From assembly GCA_945876035.1 (NCBI GenBank), contig CAMCMU010000050.1, positions 1 to 34,000 on the forward strand: DNA of 34,000 nt, read 5' to 3'. Shown here piece after piece: positions 25,625 to 34,000 of this stretch. Positions within the stretch are counted from its first letter, which is position 1. The number at the start of each line of letters is the position of its first letter. The notes beneath the pieces are model-generated. The model was given only the letters and a program-made list of their open reading frames with translations. It was not told where the DNA came from and did not search any database. Both the position numbers and the translations under genes were made by a program. The stretch comes from Schlesneria paludicola DSM 18645 (GTDB taxonomy: Bacteria; Planctomycetota; Planctomycetia; Planctomycetales; Planctomycetaceae).

Positions 25625-28291
25625 TTATTCGCGGGTGATGAACTCATCGAGATTCATCAGAACTCTCGATACGGCCGTCCACGCCGCCACTTCAGGTGCA
25701 TTTGCTTCGTTCGCAAGCGAGTTGGCCGCGAAGTCAGTGGCTGATTGACTATCCCTTGCGAAATAAAGTCGCTGCTCAACAAGATAGCGACGCAAACGAA
25801 TCAGTTCCGAAGACGTGGGTTGTCTCGCCAAGCAGAGCTCATATGCGAAAACCAACCGCGGTGTATCGTCGCCCGTCACGACTTCAAGCAGTCGCTGAGC
25901 CAGCCCGCGCGCAAACTCGACAAATGTCAGGTCATTGGCGAGTGTCAGGCTTTGCAATGGCGTGTTTGATCGCACTCGTCGTGTGCAGGAAACAGTGGCA
26001 TCAGGAAAGTCGAACACGGTCATTGCCGGGTAAAGGCTGGAACGCCAAAGCTGCGTGTAGATTGCCTTTTTAAATCGGTCCGAACCCGTTGCAGTCACCC
26101 ACGGCTTTTTATCTTGGGTGAAGTCAAACACTCCTTCGGGCTGCGGCGGAAAAACCGGAGGCCCTCCCATTTCCATTGTCAATAATCCACTTGCGGAGAG
26201 TGCCGTATCACGAATAACCTCTGCATCGAGTCGCAATCGTGTCTGTCTGGAAAGAAGCCTGTTGAGTGGATCCGTCCCAGAAAGCTCAGGGCGATGGATT
26301 GACGACTGGCGATACGTTGCTGAGGTCACAACCATCCGATGGAATCGCTTCAGGTCCCATTGTGAGTGGGTAGAATCTCCGTCCATCGCGAACGGGTCTT
26401 GTGTTGTCCAATTCGTGGCCCGATTGTCCGTTCCTGCGAACTCGCTGGCGAGGAAATCCAGTAATTCGGGATGCGTTGGAGGGCTTCCCTGTGCTCCGAA
26501 GTCGTTCTCCGTCTCAACAAGTCCGCGTCCAAAATATTTTTGCCAGATCCGGTTCACCGTGACTCGGGACGTGAGTGGGTTATCTTTGGAGACCAGCCAA
26601 CGGGCAAGATCTAGGCGAGTCAAGTGATGTTCGTTGCCGTTGGGTTCTGGTTGCGATGAATCTGATGTTGTCTGTATCGGCTCGCCACGGTCCAAGCCTT
26701 GTCGATCAATCCGTCCCAAAACGTCGGGCAGTGCTGCGCGAACCTTCGCCCCTTTTCGCAAAAAGTCGCCACGCAAGTGAATGAACGTTTCACGCGGTTG
26801 TGGCAGCTCCTGCATGATCATCGTCGACGGGAATTTTGGTTCTGCTGCTCGTAAGCGGGCAATTTCGTCGAGTTGTGGATACTTTTTTCGGGCAATCGGA
26901 GTGGTTTTAAAGAACTCATCTAAGTCCCGTTTGTGAGTCGCCGATCGATCGCGGACAGGCAGAGTGACCGCATTGACCACATTGAACGGCATCTTCGTCT
27001 TATCTTCTTCCGTAAGAGTCTTTTCCCAATCCGTCAAGTCGGCGGCGACGGACTCGGCAGACGTGCGTAGCTCCTCTTCGAGCTTCGCAATCTCACCACG
27101 AAGTGTTTGTTGTCGCGTGAGATCTCCTTGTGCAATCTGCCGCAGTGTTGGTACGTCGATTCGTGGGGAAGTTTGATCACCTCCGGCAAACGCCGAATTA
27201 TTGAAAAAGGAGAAGAATTGGAAATATTCTCGCTGGCTGAGGGGGTCATACTTGTGATCGTGACACTGACAGCAGCCCATGGTTAAACCGAGAAATACGG
27301 TCCCCGTCGTATTGACGCGATCGACAATTCCTTCAACCCGAAATTGCTCATGATCGCTTCCTCCCTCTTCATTAATCAGCGTGTTGCGATGAAACCCGGT
27401 CGCGATCATCTGATCGATTGTGGCATTGGGGAGCATGTCACCCGCAAGTTGATCGATGACGAATTCATTAAACGGTTGATTGCGATTCAACGCCGCGATC
27501 ACCCAGTCGCGGTAACACCAAATTGCACGAGGTTGGTCGCGGGTGTATCCGTTGGAGTCCGCATACCTCGCCGCATCGAGCCAATCGCGACCCCAGCGTT
27601 CTCCAAAATGAGGCGACGCCAGTAAGCGATCAATCAATCGTTCGAACGCATCGGGTGTGATATCCCCAAGAAATTCGTGCAGATCGCTTGGCGTCGGCGA
27701 AATTCCCAATATGTCGAGCGTCGCGCGACGCAGAAGTGTCGAACGAGCGGCCTCCGAAGAGGGTGCGATTCCTTCACTCTCTAAGCGGTTGACGACGAAG
27801 TGATCGAGGGGGCCTCGAATCGCTCGAGGGTCAGAGATGGGTGAGGTGATGAGCTGTTTCTTCACCGGTTGAAATGACCAGTGATTGCTCGATTTCGCGA
27901 TGGCCTCATCGGCCAGTTCGTTCGCCGGAGAAGCGGCTCCGTCATCGATCCATTTTCGAATCAACTGAATTTCTTCGATGCTCAGCCCCCCTCCTTCAGG
28001 GGGCATTTTGGAGGCGTTTTCGGTCCCCGTGATTGCGTGAATCAAGAGGCTTTTCAAAGAGTTTCCGGGGACGATCGTGGCGCCGCTATCCCCGCCCTCC
28101 CGCAGACCGCCAGCCGTATCCAGACGCAACCCAGCGAGTTGCTTCTGAGGCCCGTGACATTTCGAGCAATTCTTGACGAGGATCGGCTTGATTCCACTCA
28201 AATAGTCAGCGGGATCCACAGAACCCTCTCCCGAGGCTCTTGAAAGGGTGAACAGTCCACAGATCAAAAAACAACCGAACCAACGCAGCAT
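25625..28291 (-). CDS. DUF1549/DUF1553 (PSCyt/PSD1) protein with one N-terminal cytochrome-like module
   Basis: A protein of 888 residues from the ATG ending at 28291, which has AGGAG 7 bases upstream and is followed at once by a signal peptide ('MLRWFGCFLICGLFTLSRAS'). The open frame extends 75 codons further without signal-peptide logic. One PSCyt1 module has CSKCH (42-46) and 'KMPPEGG' with Met96. DUF1549 follows with 'RRATLDILGISPTPSDL', 'SPHFGERWGRDWLDAARYADSNGYTRD', 'PFNEFVIDQLAGDMLP' and a second haem motif CCQCH (340-344, 'GCCQCHDHKYDPLSQREYFQFFSFFNN'). After a coiled linker DUF1553 shows '[54 protein letters not shown]', 'MVVTSATYRQSS' and 'LSRQTRLRLDAEVIRDTALSASGLL'. The role is as uncertain as for its paralogue at 21367-24327, to which it is similar in layout but clearly diverged. 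It lacks a DUF1501 neighbour. Confidence 0.93.
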   Translation of the reverse strand: MLRWFGCFLICGLFTLSRASGEGSVDPADYLSGIKPILVKNCSKCHGPQKQLAGLRLDTAGGLREGGDSGATIVPGNSLKSLLIHAITGTENASKMPPEGGGLSIEEIQLIRKWIDDGAASPANELADEAIAKSSNHWSFQPVKKQLITSPISDPRAIRGPLDHFVVNRLESEGIAPSSEAARSTLLRRATLDILGISPTPSDLHEFLGDITPDAFERLIDRLLASPHFGERWGRDWLDAARYADSNGYTRDQPRAIWCYRDWVIAALNRNQPFNEFVIDQLAGDMLPNATIDQMIATGFHRNTLINEEGGSDHEQFRVEGIVDRVNTTGTVFLGLTMGCCQCHDHKYDPLSQREYFQFFSFFNNSAFAGGDQTSPRIDVPTLRQIAQGDLTRQQTLRGEIAKLEEELRTSAESVAADLTDWEKTLTEEDKTKMPFNVVNAVTLPVRDRSATHKRDLDEFFKTTPIARKKYPQLDEIARLRAAEPKFPSTMIMQELPQPRETFIHLRGDFLRKGAKVRAALPDVLGRIDRQGLDRGEPIQTTSDSSQPEPNGNEHHLTRLDLARWLVSKDNPLTSRVTVNRIWQKYFGRGLVETENDFGAQGSPPTHPELLDFLASEFAGTDNRATNWTTQDPFAMDGDSTHSQWDLKRFHRMVVTSATYRQSSIHRPELSGTDPLNRLLSRQTRLRLDAEVIRDTALSASGLLTMEMGGPPVFPPQPEGVFDFTQDKKPWVTATGSDRFKKAIYTQLWRSSLYPAMTVFDFPDATVSCTRRVRSNTPLQSLTLANDLTFVEFARGLAQRLLEVVTGDDTPRLVFAYELCLARQPTSSELIRLRRYLVEQRLYFARDSQSATDFAANSLANEANAPEVAAWTAVSRVLMNLDEFITRE

Positions 28292-28464
28292 CTTCATGCT
28301 CCTGACTTTGTTTTGCACACGCATTCGACGGTGTCCAGTAGTATCGCTCCACGGAACAGCATGGTCAACCGGCAGCATCCGACGCTCACGAACTCGGCGG
28401 TATTGGGAATTCGGCACGCACACCGGCAGGCCCGTGGCGGGCTGCTGTATCACGCTCAAGCAAA

Positions 28465-28502
28465 TGCCGTTGATGGCACGACACATCACGCCATCAACGG
28501 CA
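28465..28502. repeat. 13-bp perfect inverted repeat
   Basis: TGCCGTTGATGGC (28465-28477) and GCCATCAACGGCA (28490-28502) are perfect reverse complements separated by 12 bases. It lies between the NTF2-like gene and the DUF1549/DUF1553 gene, both transcribed leftward, 50 bp after the stop of the first. On the minus strand ATTTG follows, too short a T-run for a standard rho-independent terminator. It may be an operator, a transcript-processing hairpin or part of a dispersed repeat. Confidence 0.75.
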
Positions 28503-28552
28503 GCAAGTCCTAGCATTGCTATCCGGCCTAGCTACAGCCGTTCCAGCAAGTA

Positions 28553-28939
28553 TCAGCAAGGTGTGCGATGAAAGTGAACGTGCTTCCAGATTGCATCGTT
28601 TTGCTCCCAAATGCGCGTCTCCATTGCAGCGACGGAAACCGGGGAACCGTTTCCGTCGAGTTTTTGGACAACACGAACATAGGTCACAACAGCCGCTCGA
28701 CCCATCACCCGAACCCTTGCCGATGCAATCGTGGATTGTCTCGCGGGCTTCGTCGGCGATCCGGGCAACTGGAAATAGAACTGATGAAAAGGCAATCCCT
28801 CAACCAAATGGCCTAGTGCTTCGGGCTCAAAGCAGGTGATTGACTCATCACACAAGGCCACATAGGATTTCCAATCTCCGCCGTCGATGCAGGTCAACAA
28901 CTGGTGGCTTAGCTTGAGTAGTTCTTCTTCAACGGACAT
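28553..28939 (-). CDS. CaMKII-association-domain (NTF2-like) protein
   Basis: A protein of 128 residues, without signal peptide, consisting of a single domain. 'ELLKLSHQLLTCIDGGDWKSYVALCDESITCFEPEALGHLVEGLPFHQFYF' and the ending 'ETRIWEQNDAIWKHVHFHRT' match the association domain of calcium/calmodulin-dependent kinase II (NTF2-like, related to DUF4440/SnoaL). In animals this domain oligomerises the kinase. Bacterial single-domain members form a cone with a pocket and have no agreed function. ATG with AGGAA about 10 bases upstream. It lies upstream of the 888-residue DUF1549/DUF1553 gene on the same strand, with 261 bp and a strong inverted repeat between, so co-transcription is uncertain. Confidence 0.85.
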   Translation of the reverse strand: MSVEEELLKLSHQLLTCIDGGDWKSYVALCDESITCFEPEALGHLVEGLPFHQFYFQLPGSPTKPARQSTIASARVRVMGRAAVVTYVRVVQKLDGNGSPVSVAAMETRIWEQNDAIWKHVHFHRTPC

Positions 28940-29530
28940 CTAGAGCGTTCCTTGTTCTTCGGAGCCATGATTAACTGAAAACAGTAAAAACGGTCGCCAA
29001 AATGGCTGGCAGAAAGAACCACCAAGCCGAATCAGTCTATTAAGAATAGTCCGCCAACTCTGCGAAGAGCAACTCAGACGAATTGCGGATAATGGATACG
29101 GCTGGAAAATAGATATTGAGACCGTGACGGCGAGACCTCCTCACAAGAGTAACTGGAGGCCGCGAACTGTGTGTCATCCGAATCACTCAGCAGATCCGCA
29201 GCGAATTGCCGTCCCGAGGGGAAAAAGAGGCCCTATTGCATCGGCAACGTCCGACAAAAATCATCGCCATCACGTCACGGGACGACCTTCGGACCGAATC
29301 TCGTAAGCTCGCCGAGAATGCTGACGCTGATGAGCATTGGGCTTTCCGCCACTCGACTCATGAGACAAAAGAATCTCTGCAATGGACTCCGGTCGCTCGT
29401 CAATCTAACGCCTGAACACAAGGGCGTGTCAGCGATGTATTCGTATGCATCGCTTTGGTTGACCATCTTTCGTTCGGATTCATACCATACCACGAGGTTT
29501 CAACATCCATTTAGAACCGCGAGCACAACT
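28940..29530. other. Divergent intergenic region
   Basis: About 590 bases between the leftward NTF2-like gene and the rightward large membrane protein gene. The frame of the membrane protein gene is open through most of it (from 29171), but the predicted peptide is basic and without features, so I treat it as upstream DNA. Promoters for both genes must lie here. Confidence 0.4.
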
Positions 29531-32500
29531 GTGACTACCTCTTCCCAACCTGGTGACGACAATCCCGATGAACTCGACCCACCATTCGACGAAGGGCTTC
29601 CTGAGTGGGAACCCCTAACACCAGAAATTATTGAGGACGAAGCAGTTCGAGGCGACTTCGTCATTCGATGGGCGGTGGTCGGTTTGGCTTTGTTGTTCGG
29701 ATTCTCACAGATTGACGAGACTCGAACTCTGGTCCACATTAAGACTGGGGAATACCAAGCGTACAACGGGCTCTTGCCCCCCGCATTGGATGTTTTTTCT
29801 TATACGGCGGTTGAACAGCGATGGGTCAATCTGTCGTGGTTGTTTGATCTCTGTACCGCTGGCATTTATGCCCTCAGCGGAGGGGTCGGACTAACCATTG
29901 TTCAAGGACTTCTCGCCGGAACGGCCATCGGGCTTTTGGCACACTGCCATCGGCCTGGGATTCGGACGTGGTGGGGGTCAATCTGTACCGCCTTAACGCT
30001 TTTGGCTTGCTACCCCCAATTCACCATGCAACCTGAATTGATCACCTTGGTTGGATTGGCTGGTGTTTCGTACATGGTGTTTTCTGTGGAGGACGGTTTC
30101 GCGACAACACGTCTGTGGCGACTTGTCCCATTCATTTGGGTTTGGTCTCAATTTGACAATCGGGCGTTTCTGGGGTGGACAGTGTTAGTCTTCATGGCGG
30201 CCGGTGAGTCCCTTCGTGGCTCGATAATGGGGAGTGCTCCGGAAACCAATCAATCTCGCGTCTGGTGGCGAATCGCTGGGGCTTCGATTGCAGCAACTGC
30301 GATACATCCATTTCTATGGGAGTCCTGGCTTTCCCCGTGGCGCGTGTACGTCATTGATTATCCCGCATTAAGGCAGTTATTTCCCAGACCTTCCGCAGTC
30401 GAAATTCTATTTTATCCGATCAGCTTTCCCGACTTTTGGAATTCCGCAAGCCATGGAACGGTTGCGGCAATCGTCTTGTTCATTTCGACGCTGGTGGTGA
30501 TGTTTCTAAATCGTGAACGCCTTCATCCCGGCCACGTTTTGGTCGTGATGGCCTTCAACGGGTTGGCGTGTGCCGCCACACACGAACTCGCAGCCGCCAG
30601 TTTCGTGAATTGTGCGATTTGCTCTGTGAATGCACAGGTCTGGTATCGACAGCGATTCGGGCAAATCTATGCGGTCGATTGGCGTGAACTTCTTTTCTCA
30701 CGGGGTGGACGGGCTGCGACGGTCATCAGTTTTTTTGCCCTTGCTTGGCTCGTGATTAGCGGACGGATCGACGGCCCCGATGGCAAACGAACCGGATTCG
30801 GGTTCGCACACCGACTCGCAATTCAAATGCATGCTTTTGAAAAGATTGCACGCCACAGTTTTGATGATCGTCCGTTTCATTTTGCGGTTCGCCAGGGGGA
30901 TTTGGCGATCTGGTCTGGGCAAAAATCGTTTCTCGACACTCGCGCATCATTATTCGCCGGAAACGGGGAACGCGATCTCATCGAACTGTATCACAAGACC
31001 CGTCGTGCTCTCCAGAAAAAGCGTGAATCGCTGCCGGGAAGCGGAACGACTACGTTTTGGAAAACACTCTTCGACAAGTATCAAATCACACATGCCATGC
31101 CTCGTCTGACAGGACCCATGCCGCCTCCTGATTACATGACATTCGGCGACCTTCTCAACTCGACCGATTGGGTGATGACTGATCTGACGGCCGTCACCGC
31201 CGTTTTCTACCGAAAAAACGAGAGCCCTGAAGACCTGAAAAGTTACATCGCAGAACATCACCTGAACGTTTTGGTGAATGCGTTCGGGCCGAATGCCTTG
31301 AATTTCGAAAACCCAACCATTGAGGCGACTGAGTCCGAGGTGCTGGGGCACGATAACGGAAAATCTGGCCTCACGGCGATGCCGACAGCGCGCGAGTGGG
31401 CGCGGCCCGCTTCGAATTATGACAACCTGTTTTCGCTGCGTCGGCCAACGATACCCGCAGAGGTGATGACCGCCGAACATTACCAGCAGATGGCTTCAAG
31501 CAGCGGCAAATTACCTGATTCGACTCGTGCTTCGCTAGCCGTCCAGGTTATTCGCCATGCCCTCTTGGGGTTGCACGAGGATCCGAATTCGCCAGAGGGC
31601 TACGGCGCATTGGGCCGGGGACAAATGATCTTGGATCAAATCGAATCGTCCCTCATGGCGAGGACGCAAACACCATGGTTCGGAGAATTTCGATACTACG
31701 AGGCGGCTGCGGCGTTGAAGCAGGCTGCCATGCTCCGGCGGGATGACATGGATATCCAGTTGCAGTTGTTCGCACTCTACGAACATACCGGACGGATGGA
31801 TTTGGCACTGGCGTCCGTCCGCCAAATTCTGAAACAGCAGTCGTCCACCATGACCCCAGATCAAACGAAGACGTTGTTAGAATTGGAAGCCTCCGTTGAA
31901 CGCGTCGAAAACGCTGCTCGCCAGTCGATCGACTCGGGAACGGATCGCCTTCAGGTAGCGTTGACGGCTTGGCGCGCGGGGGGGACTCTGATTGCCCTTC
32001 AAATACTGGAAGAAGACGCGGTCTATACCGAACGAAACATGCATGCGAAAGCGATGCTCGGTCTCTGGTGCCTCGAAGTCGGACGGATTCGCGACTCCTC
32101 CGAAATTCTGGAGCCTATCGAACAGGTTGCGGCGACGAAAGGAGGGCCTCCCGGATGGCGAGATTCGGTGGCATTTTCAGCAATATCACGCGGCGACTAT
32201 TCGCTTGCCATTCGATTGTGGCAGGATCAGATTGACGAACTCGAACGGGATGCAACAGAAGCAAAATTCCTGACGCCGCCTTTGTTGACGTTCAATCATC
32301 AGTGGAATGATGGGCGGCTGTCCGGCTTTTCTCAATGGGGGTCCGTCATTCAGGCTCTCGAGATTGTTCGAGTGGAAGTGACGGCTTTGCGGTTCCAAAT
32401 TGCGATGGCGCAACTCGAATCGGGTGACGTCCGAAGGACGGTCAAAACATTAGTCGCCACCGCTCAGAAGGATCCTCATACGTCCATTCGTCCGCTGTTG

Positions 32501-32632
32501 GATTTTTATCTCCTCTGTACAACCAACGCCGCGTTCGACGATAGCTTACCGATATTGGCACCGATCGAGGAATTTGAATCGCTCACCACGGAGATAGATC
32601 CCGCAAGAAGACCCACGAAAGACGGCCCGTGA
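29531..32632 (+). CDS. Large polytopic membrane protein, GT-C-like, with helical-repeat C-terminus
   Basis: About 1033 residues from the GTG at 29531. Protein-like sequence begins right there ('VTTSSQPGDDNPDELDPPFDEGLPEWEPLTPE'). An ATG at 29435 and a TTG-type start at 29171 in the same frame are possible but add featureless sequence. After an acidic N-terminal tail there are about ten hydrophobic segments up to roughly residue 420. The first periplasmic loop ('HIKTGEYQAYNGLLPPALDVFSYTAVEQRWVNLSWLFDL') has the look of GT-C membrane glycosyltransferases, where 'tGe.i...g.lP..DvFSYT....WvnlsWLfd' is a recurrent pattern. The remaining 600 residues are soluble, with TPR-like helical pairs ('LFALYEHTGRMDLALASVRQILKQ'). 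I infer a glycosyltransferase-like or polymerase-like envelope protein; the exact reaction and donor are unknown. It stands alone between divergent and convergent neighbours. Confidence 0.75.
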   Translation: MTTSSQPGDDNPDELDPPFDEGLPEWEPLTPEIIEDEAVRGDFVIRWAVVGLALLFGFSQIDETRTLVHIKTGEYQAYNGLLPPALDVFSYTAVEQRWVNLSWLFDLCTAGIYALSGGVGLTIVQGLLAGTAIGLLAHCHRPGIRTWWGSICTALTLLACYPQFTMQPELITLVGLAGVSYMVFSVEDGFATTRLWRLVPFIWVWSQFDNRAFLGWTVLVFMAAGESLRGSIMGSAPETNQSRVWWRIAGASIAATAIHPFLWESWLSPWRVYVIDYPALRQLFPRPSAVEILFYPISFPDFWNSASHGTVAAIVLFISTLVVMFLNRERLHPGHVLVVMAFNGLACAATHELAAASFVNCAICSVNAQVWYRQRFGQIYAVDWRELLFSRGGRAATVISFFALAWLVISGRIDGPDGKRTGFGFAHRLAIQMHAFEKIARHSFDDRPFHFAVRQGDLAIWSGQKSFLDTRASLFAGNGERDLIELYHKTRRALQKKRESLPGSGTTTFWKTLFDKYQITHAMPRLTGPMPPPDYMTFGDLLNSTDWVMTDLTAVTAVFYRKNESPEDLKSYIAEHHLNVLVNAFGPNALNFENPTIEATESEVLGHDNGKSGLTAMPTAREWARPASNYDNLFSLRRPTIPAEVMTAEHYQQMASSSGKLPDSTRASLAVQVIRHALLGLHEDPNSPEGYGALGRGQMILDQIESSLMARTQTPWFGEFRYYEAAAALKQAAMLRRDDMDIQLQLFALYEHTGRMDLALASVRQILKQQSSTMTPDQTKTLLELEASVERVENAARQSIDSGTDRLQVALTAWRAGGTLIALQILEEDAVYTERNMHAKAMLGLWCLEVGRIRDSSEILEPIEQVAATKGGPPGWRDSVAFSAISRGDYSLAIRLWQDQIDELERDATEAKFLTPPLLTFNHQWNDGRLSGFSQWGSVIQALEIVRVEVTALRFQIAMAQLESGDVRRTVKTLVATAQKDPHTSIRPLLDFYLLCTTNAAFDDSLPILAPIEEFESLTTEIDPARRPTKDGP

Positions 32633-32793
32633 CTCTTGACCAAGAGAGTGCCACCGTAGGTCGAAAATTCATTATTGAGGAACAACCGAGAAAGGCCGAT
32701 CTTGATGGACACGGCCTGATACTCGACACCGATCAGAATTCGATCTCCATCGGATAACGCGAATTGCTGTACGGGGAATTGCTCAACCCGACT

Positions 32794-33369
32794 TCATTCA
32801 CCGACTTCTTGACCGAAGGATAATCGCATTTGCTGATCCTTCGGCGACTGTTGTAATTCTTTGAACATCAAGCTTGGCTGAATGTCTTGATTATTCTGAT
32901 ATTTCCCGCCGCTGCGGTACTCCGTGATTGCGCCTTGAACCGTGTGGTAGAAGATTTGACAGATGGGCAGATTTGGATAAATGCGAATCGGATGAACGGC
33001 GAACAATTCGAGCGTCCAGAATCCGCAAAAACCAACATCGCCAAAACCGGCCGTCACATGGACAAAAAGTCCGAGACGGCCAACTGACGAACGCCCTTCC
33101 AGCATCGGTACTAAATTGTGAGTCTCGGTTCTTTCAACCGTTCGACCCAAATAAAGCTGCCCTGGATGTAAAACAAAACCCTCAGGCGGGATGATGTGAC
33201 GTCGGTATCGGTTCGACCGACGAACATCCAGTACGATTTCCTCGTACACGATCAATTCGTCGTGCAAACGCAAGTTGTAACTGTTGGGATTAAGTTGACT
33301 CTCATCGAATGGATCGATGTGAATATTTTTGTTTAACTGCGACTTGATTTCTTCACCGGTGAGAATCAT
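32794..33369 (-). CDS. dcd: dCTP deaminase
   Basis: A protein of 191 residues, a typical length. 'MILTGEEIKSQL' at the start, 'QLNPNSYNLRLHDEL' (25-39), the active-site block 'EGRSSVGRLGLFVHVTAGFGDVGFCGFWTLEL' at 91-122, 'ICQIFYHTVQG' (136-146) and 'SGGKYQNNQDIQPSLMFKEL' (153-172) identify Dcd. Glu121 in 'WTLE' is the catalytic residue, and Arg93, Ser94 and Arg98 correspond to the conserved nucleotide/catalytic residues. The enzyme converts dCTP to dUTP and ammonia as a step toward dTTP. Some family members also hydrolyse dUTP to dUMP; I cannot decide between these from sequence. ATG without a clear Shine-Dalgarno. The gene converges with the large membrane protein gene over a 161-bp gap. Confidence 0.94.
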   Translation of the reverse strand: MILTGEEIKSQLNKNIHIDPFDESQLNPNSYNLRLHDELIVYEEIVLDVRRSNRYRRHIIPPEGFVLHPGQLYLGRTVERTETHNLVPMLEGRSSVGRLGLFVHVTAGFGDVGFCGFWTLELFAVHPIRIYPNLPICQIFYHTVQGAITEYRSGGKYQNNQDIQPSLMFKELQQSPKDQQMRLSFGQEVGE

Positions 33370-33406
33370 CGGGAAATGTCATTGTCGTGGGGAATGGTAA
33401 TTCGAA

Positions 33407-33435
33407 CTACTCCGAAGTAGGTCTCTCGACCCTAC
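33407..33435 (-). promoter_or_regulatory. Overlapping small hairpins upstream of dcd
   Basis: CTACT (33407-33411) can pair with AGTAG (33416-33420), while GTAGG (33417-33421) can instead pair with CCTAC (33431-33435), extended by TC/GA around a four-base loop. The two stems share bases and exclude each other. They lie about 40-65 bases upstream of the dcd start and would be in its leader if transcription starts further right. Stems are short, so the call is tentative. Confidence 0.3.
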
Positions 33436-34000
33436 AAGGTACGCACCACGCCTGCGAGATGCAACTGACAATCTCCACAGCCGTCGCCGACTCCCACCGG
33501 AATGCAGTGCCGTTCTGTTGGTTTGTTTGAAGATTTGGACGCTGTTTCACCGTGATGCGGATAATGAGAGGGTTCTTTATTGAATCGGTTGTGCGTGAAC
33601 AAGAAAATCACGGAGTGTAAGATCGGGTTCCGATGATGTCCCCCACCGCGGAAGTGGACACCACTCAGCCCCGTCGCGTTCTATTTTGTTAGGGTGACGA
33701 TGGCCCCTGCCGTCCTGCTTGTGAGTCATGACGGCGACTGGTATGTGGTTCACGTTGGGGGAACACGGAAAGACTGTGCGGTTGATGACTCGATAGTTGA
33801 TACGACTGAGTCAGTCGTCCCCGCGCCATCACTTTTCAAGAGCGAATCGAAATCGTCGACGTCATGACCGGCCGACCTCTGAAATGGAACACCGTCGCGC
33901 CAGCGAGATGCGTTTGGAGACCCCAACAACAGTCGGCGGAACGTCTTTAATCGGGGGGGCGGGGGGGGTACAGTTGCAACGGAGACCGGCGGTTTTTTTT
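33436..34000. other. Terminal non-coding region with homopolymer runs
   Basis: No supported large gene; one possible small ORF (33700-33867) is listed separately. Near the end is a run of seven G, one C and eight G (33953-33968), and the window ends with eight T (33993-34000). Confidence 0.45.
33700..33867 (+). CDS. Possible small protein (55 aa)
   Basis: ATG at 33700 with AGGG 5 bases upstream opens 55 codons ('MAPAVLLVSHDGDWYVVHVGGTRKDC...') ending at TGA 33865-33867. The first half reads like two beta strands with a Trp-Tyr-Val-Val core and ordinary codon use. The second half is low-complexity Ser/Thr/Lys. I recognise no family. It could be real, the remnant of a longer gene, or chance. 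Confidence 0.28.
   Translation: MAPAVLLVSHDGDWYVVHVGGTRKDCAVDDSIVDTTESVVPAPSLFKSESKSSTS

Noticed and set aside
25478-25744. Basic 88-codon plus-strand frame
   Set aside because: Its first half looks faintly protein-like, but it runs 120 bases into the convergent DUF1553 coding region, has no ribosome binding site and no known family.
28292-28516. N-terminal extension of the second DUF1549/DUF1553 protein
   Set aside because: The internal ATG ending at 28291 has AGGAG at 7 bases and is followed directly by a signal peptide, which an extension would bury.
29171-29530. N-terminal extension of the large membrane protein
   Set aside because: The frame is open but the peptide is basic, featureless and lacks a ribosome binding site; the acidic tail and membrane domain begin after the GTG at 29531.

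Overview
The window looks like a chromosomal segment of a planctomycete (order Planctomycetales; moderate GC by eye; genus not determinable from the sequence alone). The strongest evidence is the gene families that are expanded in that phylum: two large secreted DUF1549/DUF1553 proteins with CxxCH cytochrome motifs, a DUF1501 protein with a twin-arginine signal, and several membrane or anchored proteins that resemble only planctomycete hypothetical proteins. Coding density is low for a bacterium (roughly 70 percent). Many gaps of 0.4 to 1.5 kb separate the genes, and Shine-Dalgarno sequences are often weak or absent. No rRNA, tRNA, CRISPR array, insertion sequence, prophage or integrase was found.

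Layout. 0.15-1.16 kb: a broken di-haem cytochrome c peroxidase (MauG/CcpA type) with two in-frame stop codons and a probable start-proximal frameshift. 1.57-2.98 kb: an HlyD/AcrA-type membrane fusion protein with no pump gene beside it. 3.9-5.9 kb (+): a small three-helix membrane protein and tRNA pseudouridine synthase TruD. 5.9-8.1 kb (-): a YyaL/SPATA20-like DUF255 thioredoxin-fold protein, convergent with truD. 8.9-12.6 kb (-): DUF1854 protein, sugar-type periplasmic binding lipoprotein, and an RbsC-type permease that carries an unusual C-terminal membrane plus leucine-rich-repeat extension; no ATPase gene is present. 13.8-14.05 kb (+): csrA with a structured leader and a terminator-like hairpin. 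15.2-16.6 kb (-): an anchored coiled-coil protein followed 23 bp later by a reading frame interrupted by one TGA. 16.95-18.4 kb (+): type I glutamine synthetase with a leader hairpin. 18.7-19.7 kb (-): probable remains of a gene spread over two frames with stops. 19.86-24.3 kb (-): DUF1549/DUF1553 protein with two N-terminal cytochrome-like modules, followed by its DUF1501 partner. 25.6-28.3 kb (-): a second DUF1549/DUF1553 protein without a DUF1501 partner. 28.55-28.94 kb (-): a stand-alone CaMKII-association-domain (NTF2-like) protein. 29.5-32.6 kb (+): a large GT-C-like polytopic membrane protein with a helical-repeat C-terminus. 32.8-33.4 kb (-): dCTP deaminase.

The window mixes housekeeping functions (TruD, glutamine synthetase, dCTP deaminase, CsrA) with planctomycete surface or periplasmic proteins. 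I see no complete new defence or biosynthetic system. The items most worth a second look are the permease-LRR fusion inside an ATPase-less sugar transporter cluster, the structured leaders in front of csrA and glnA (both with GGA motifs that CsrA could read), several strong intergenic inverted repeats, and a cluster of three apparently decaying genes among otherwise intact neighbours.
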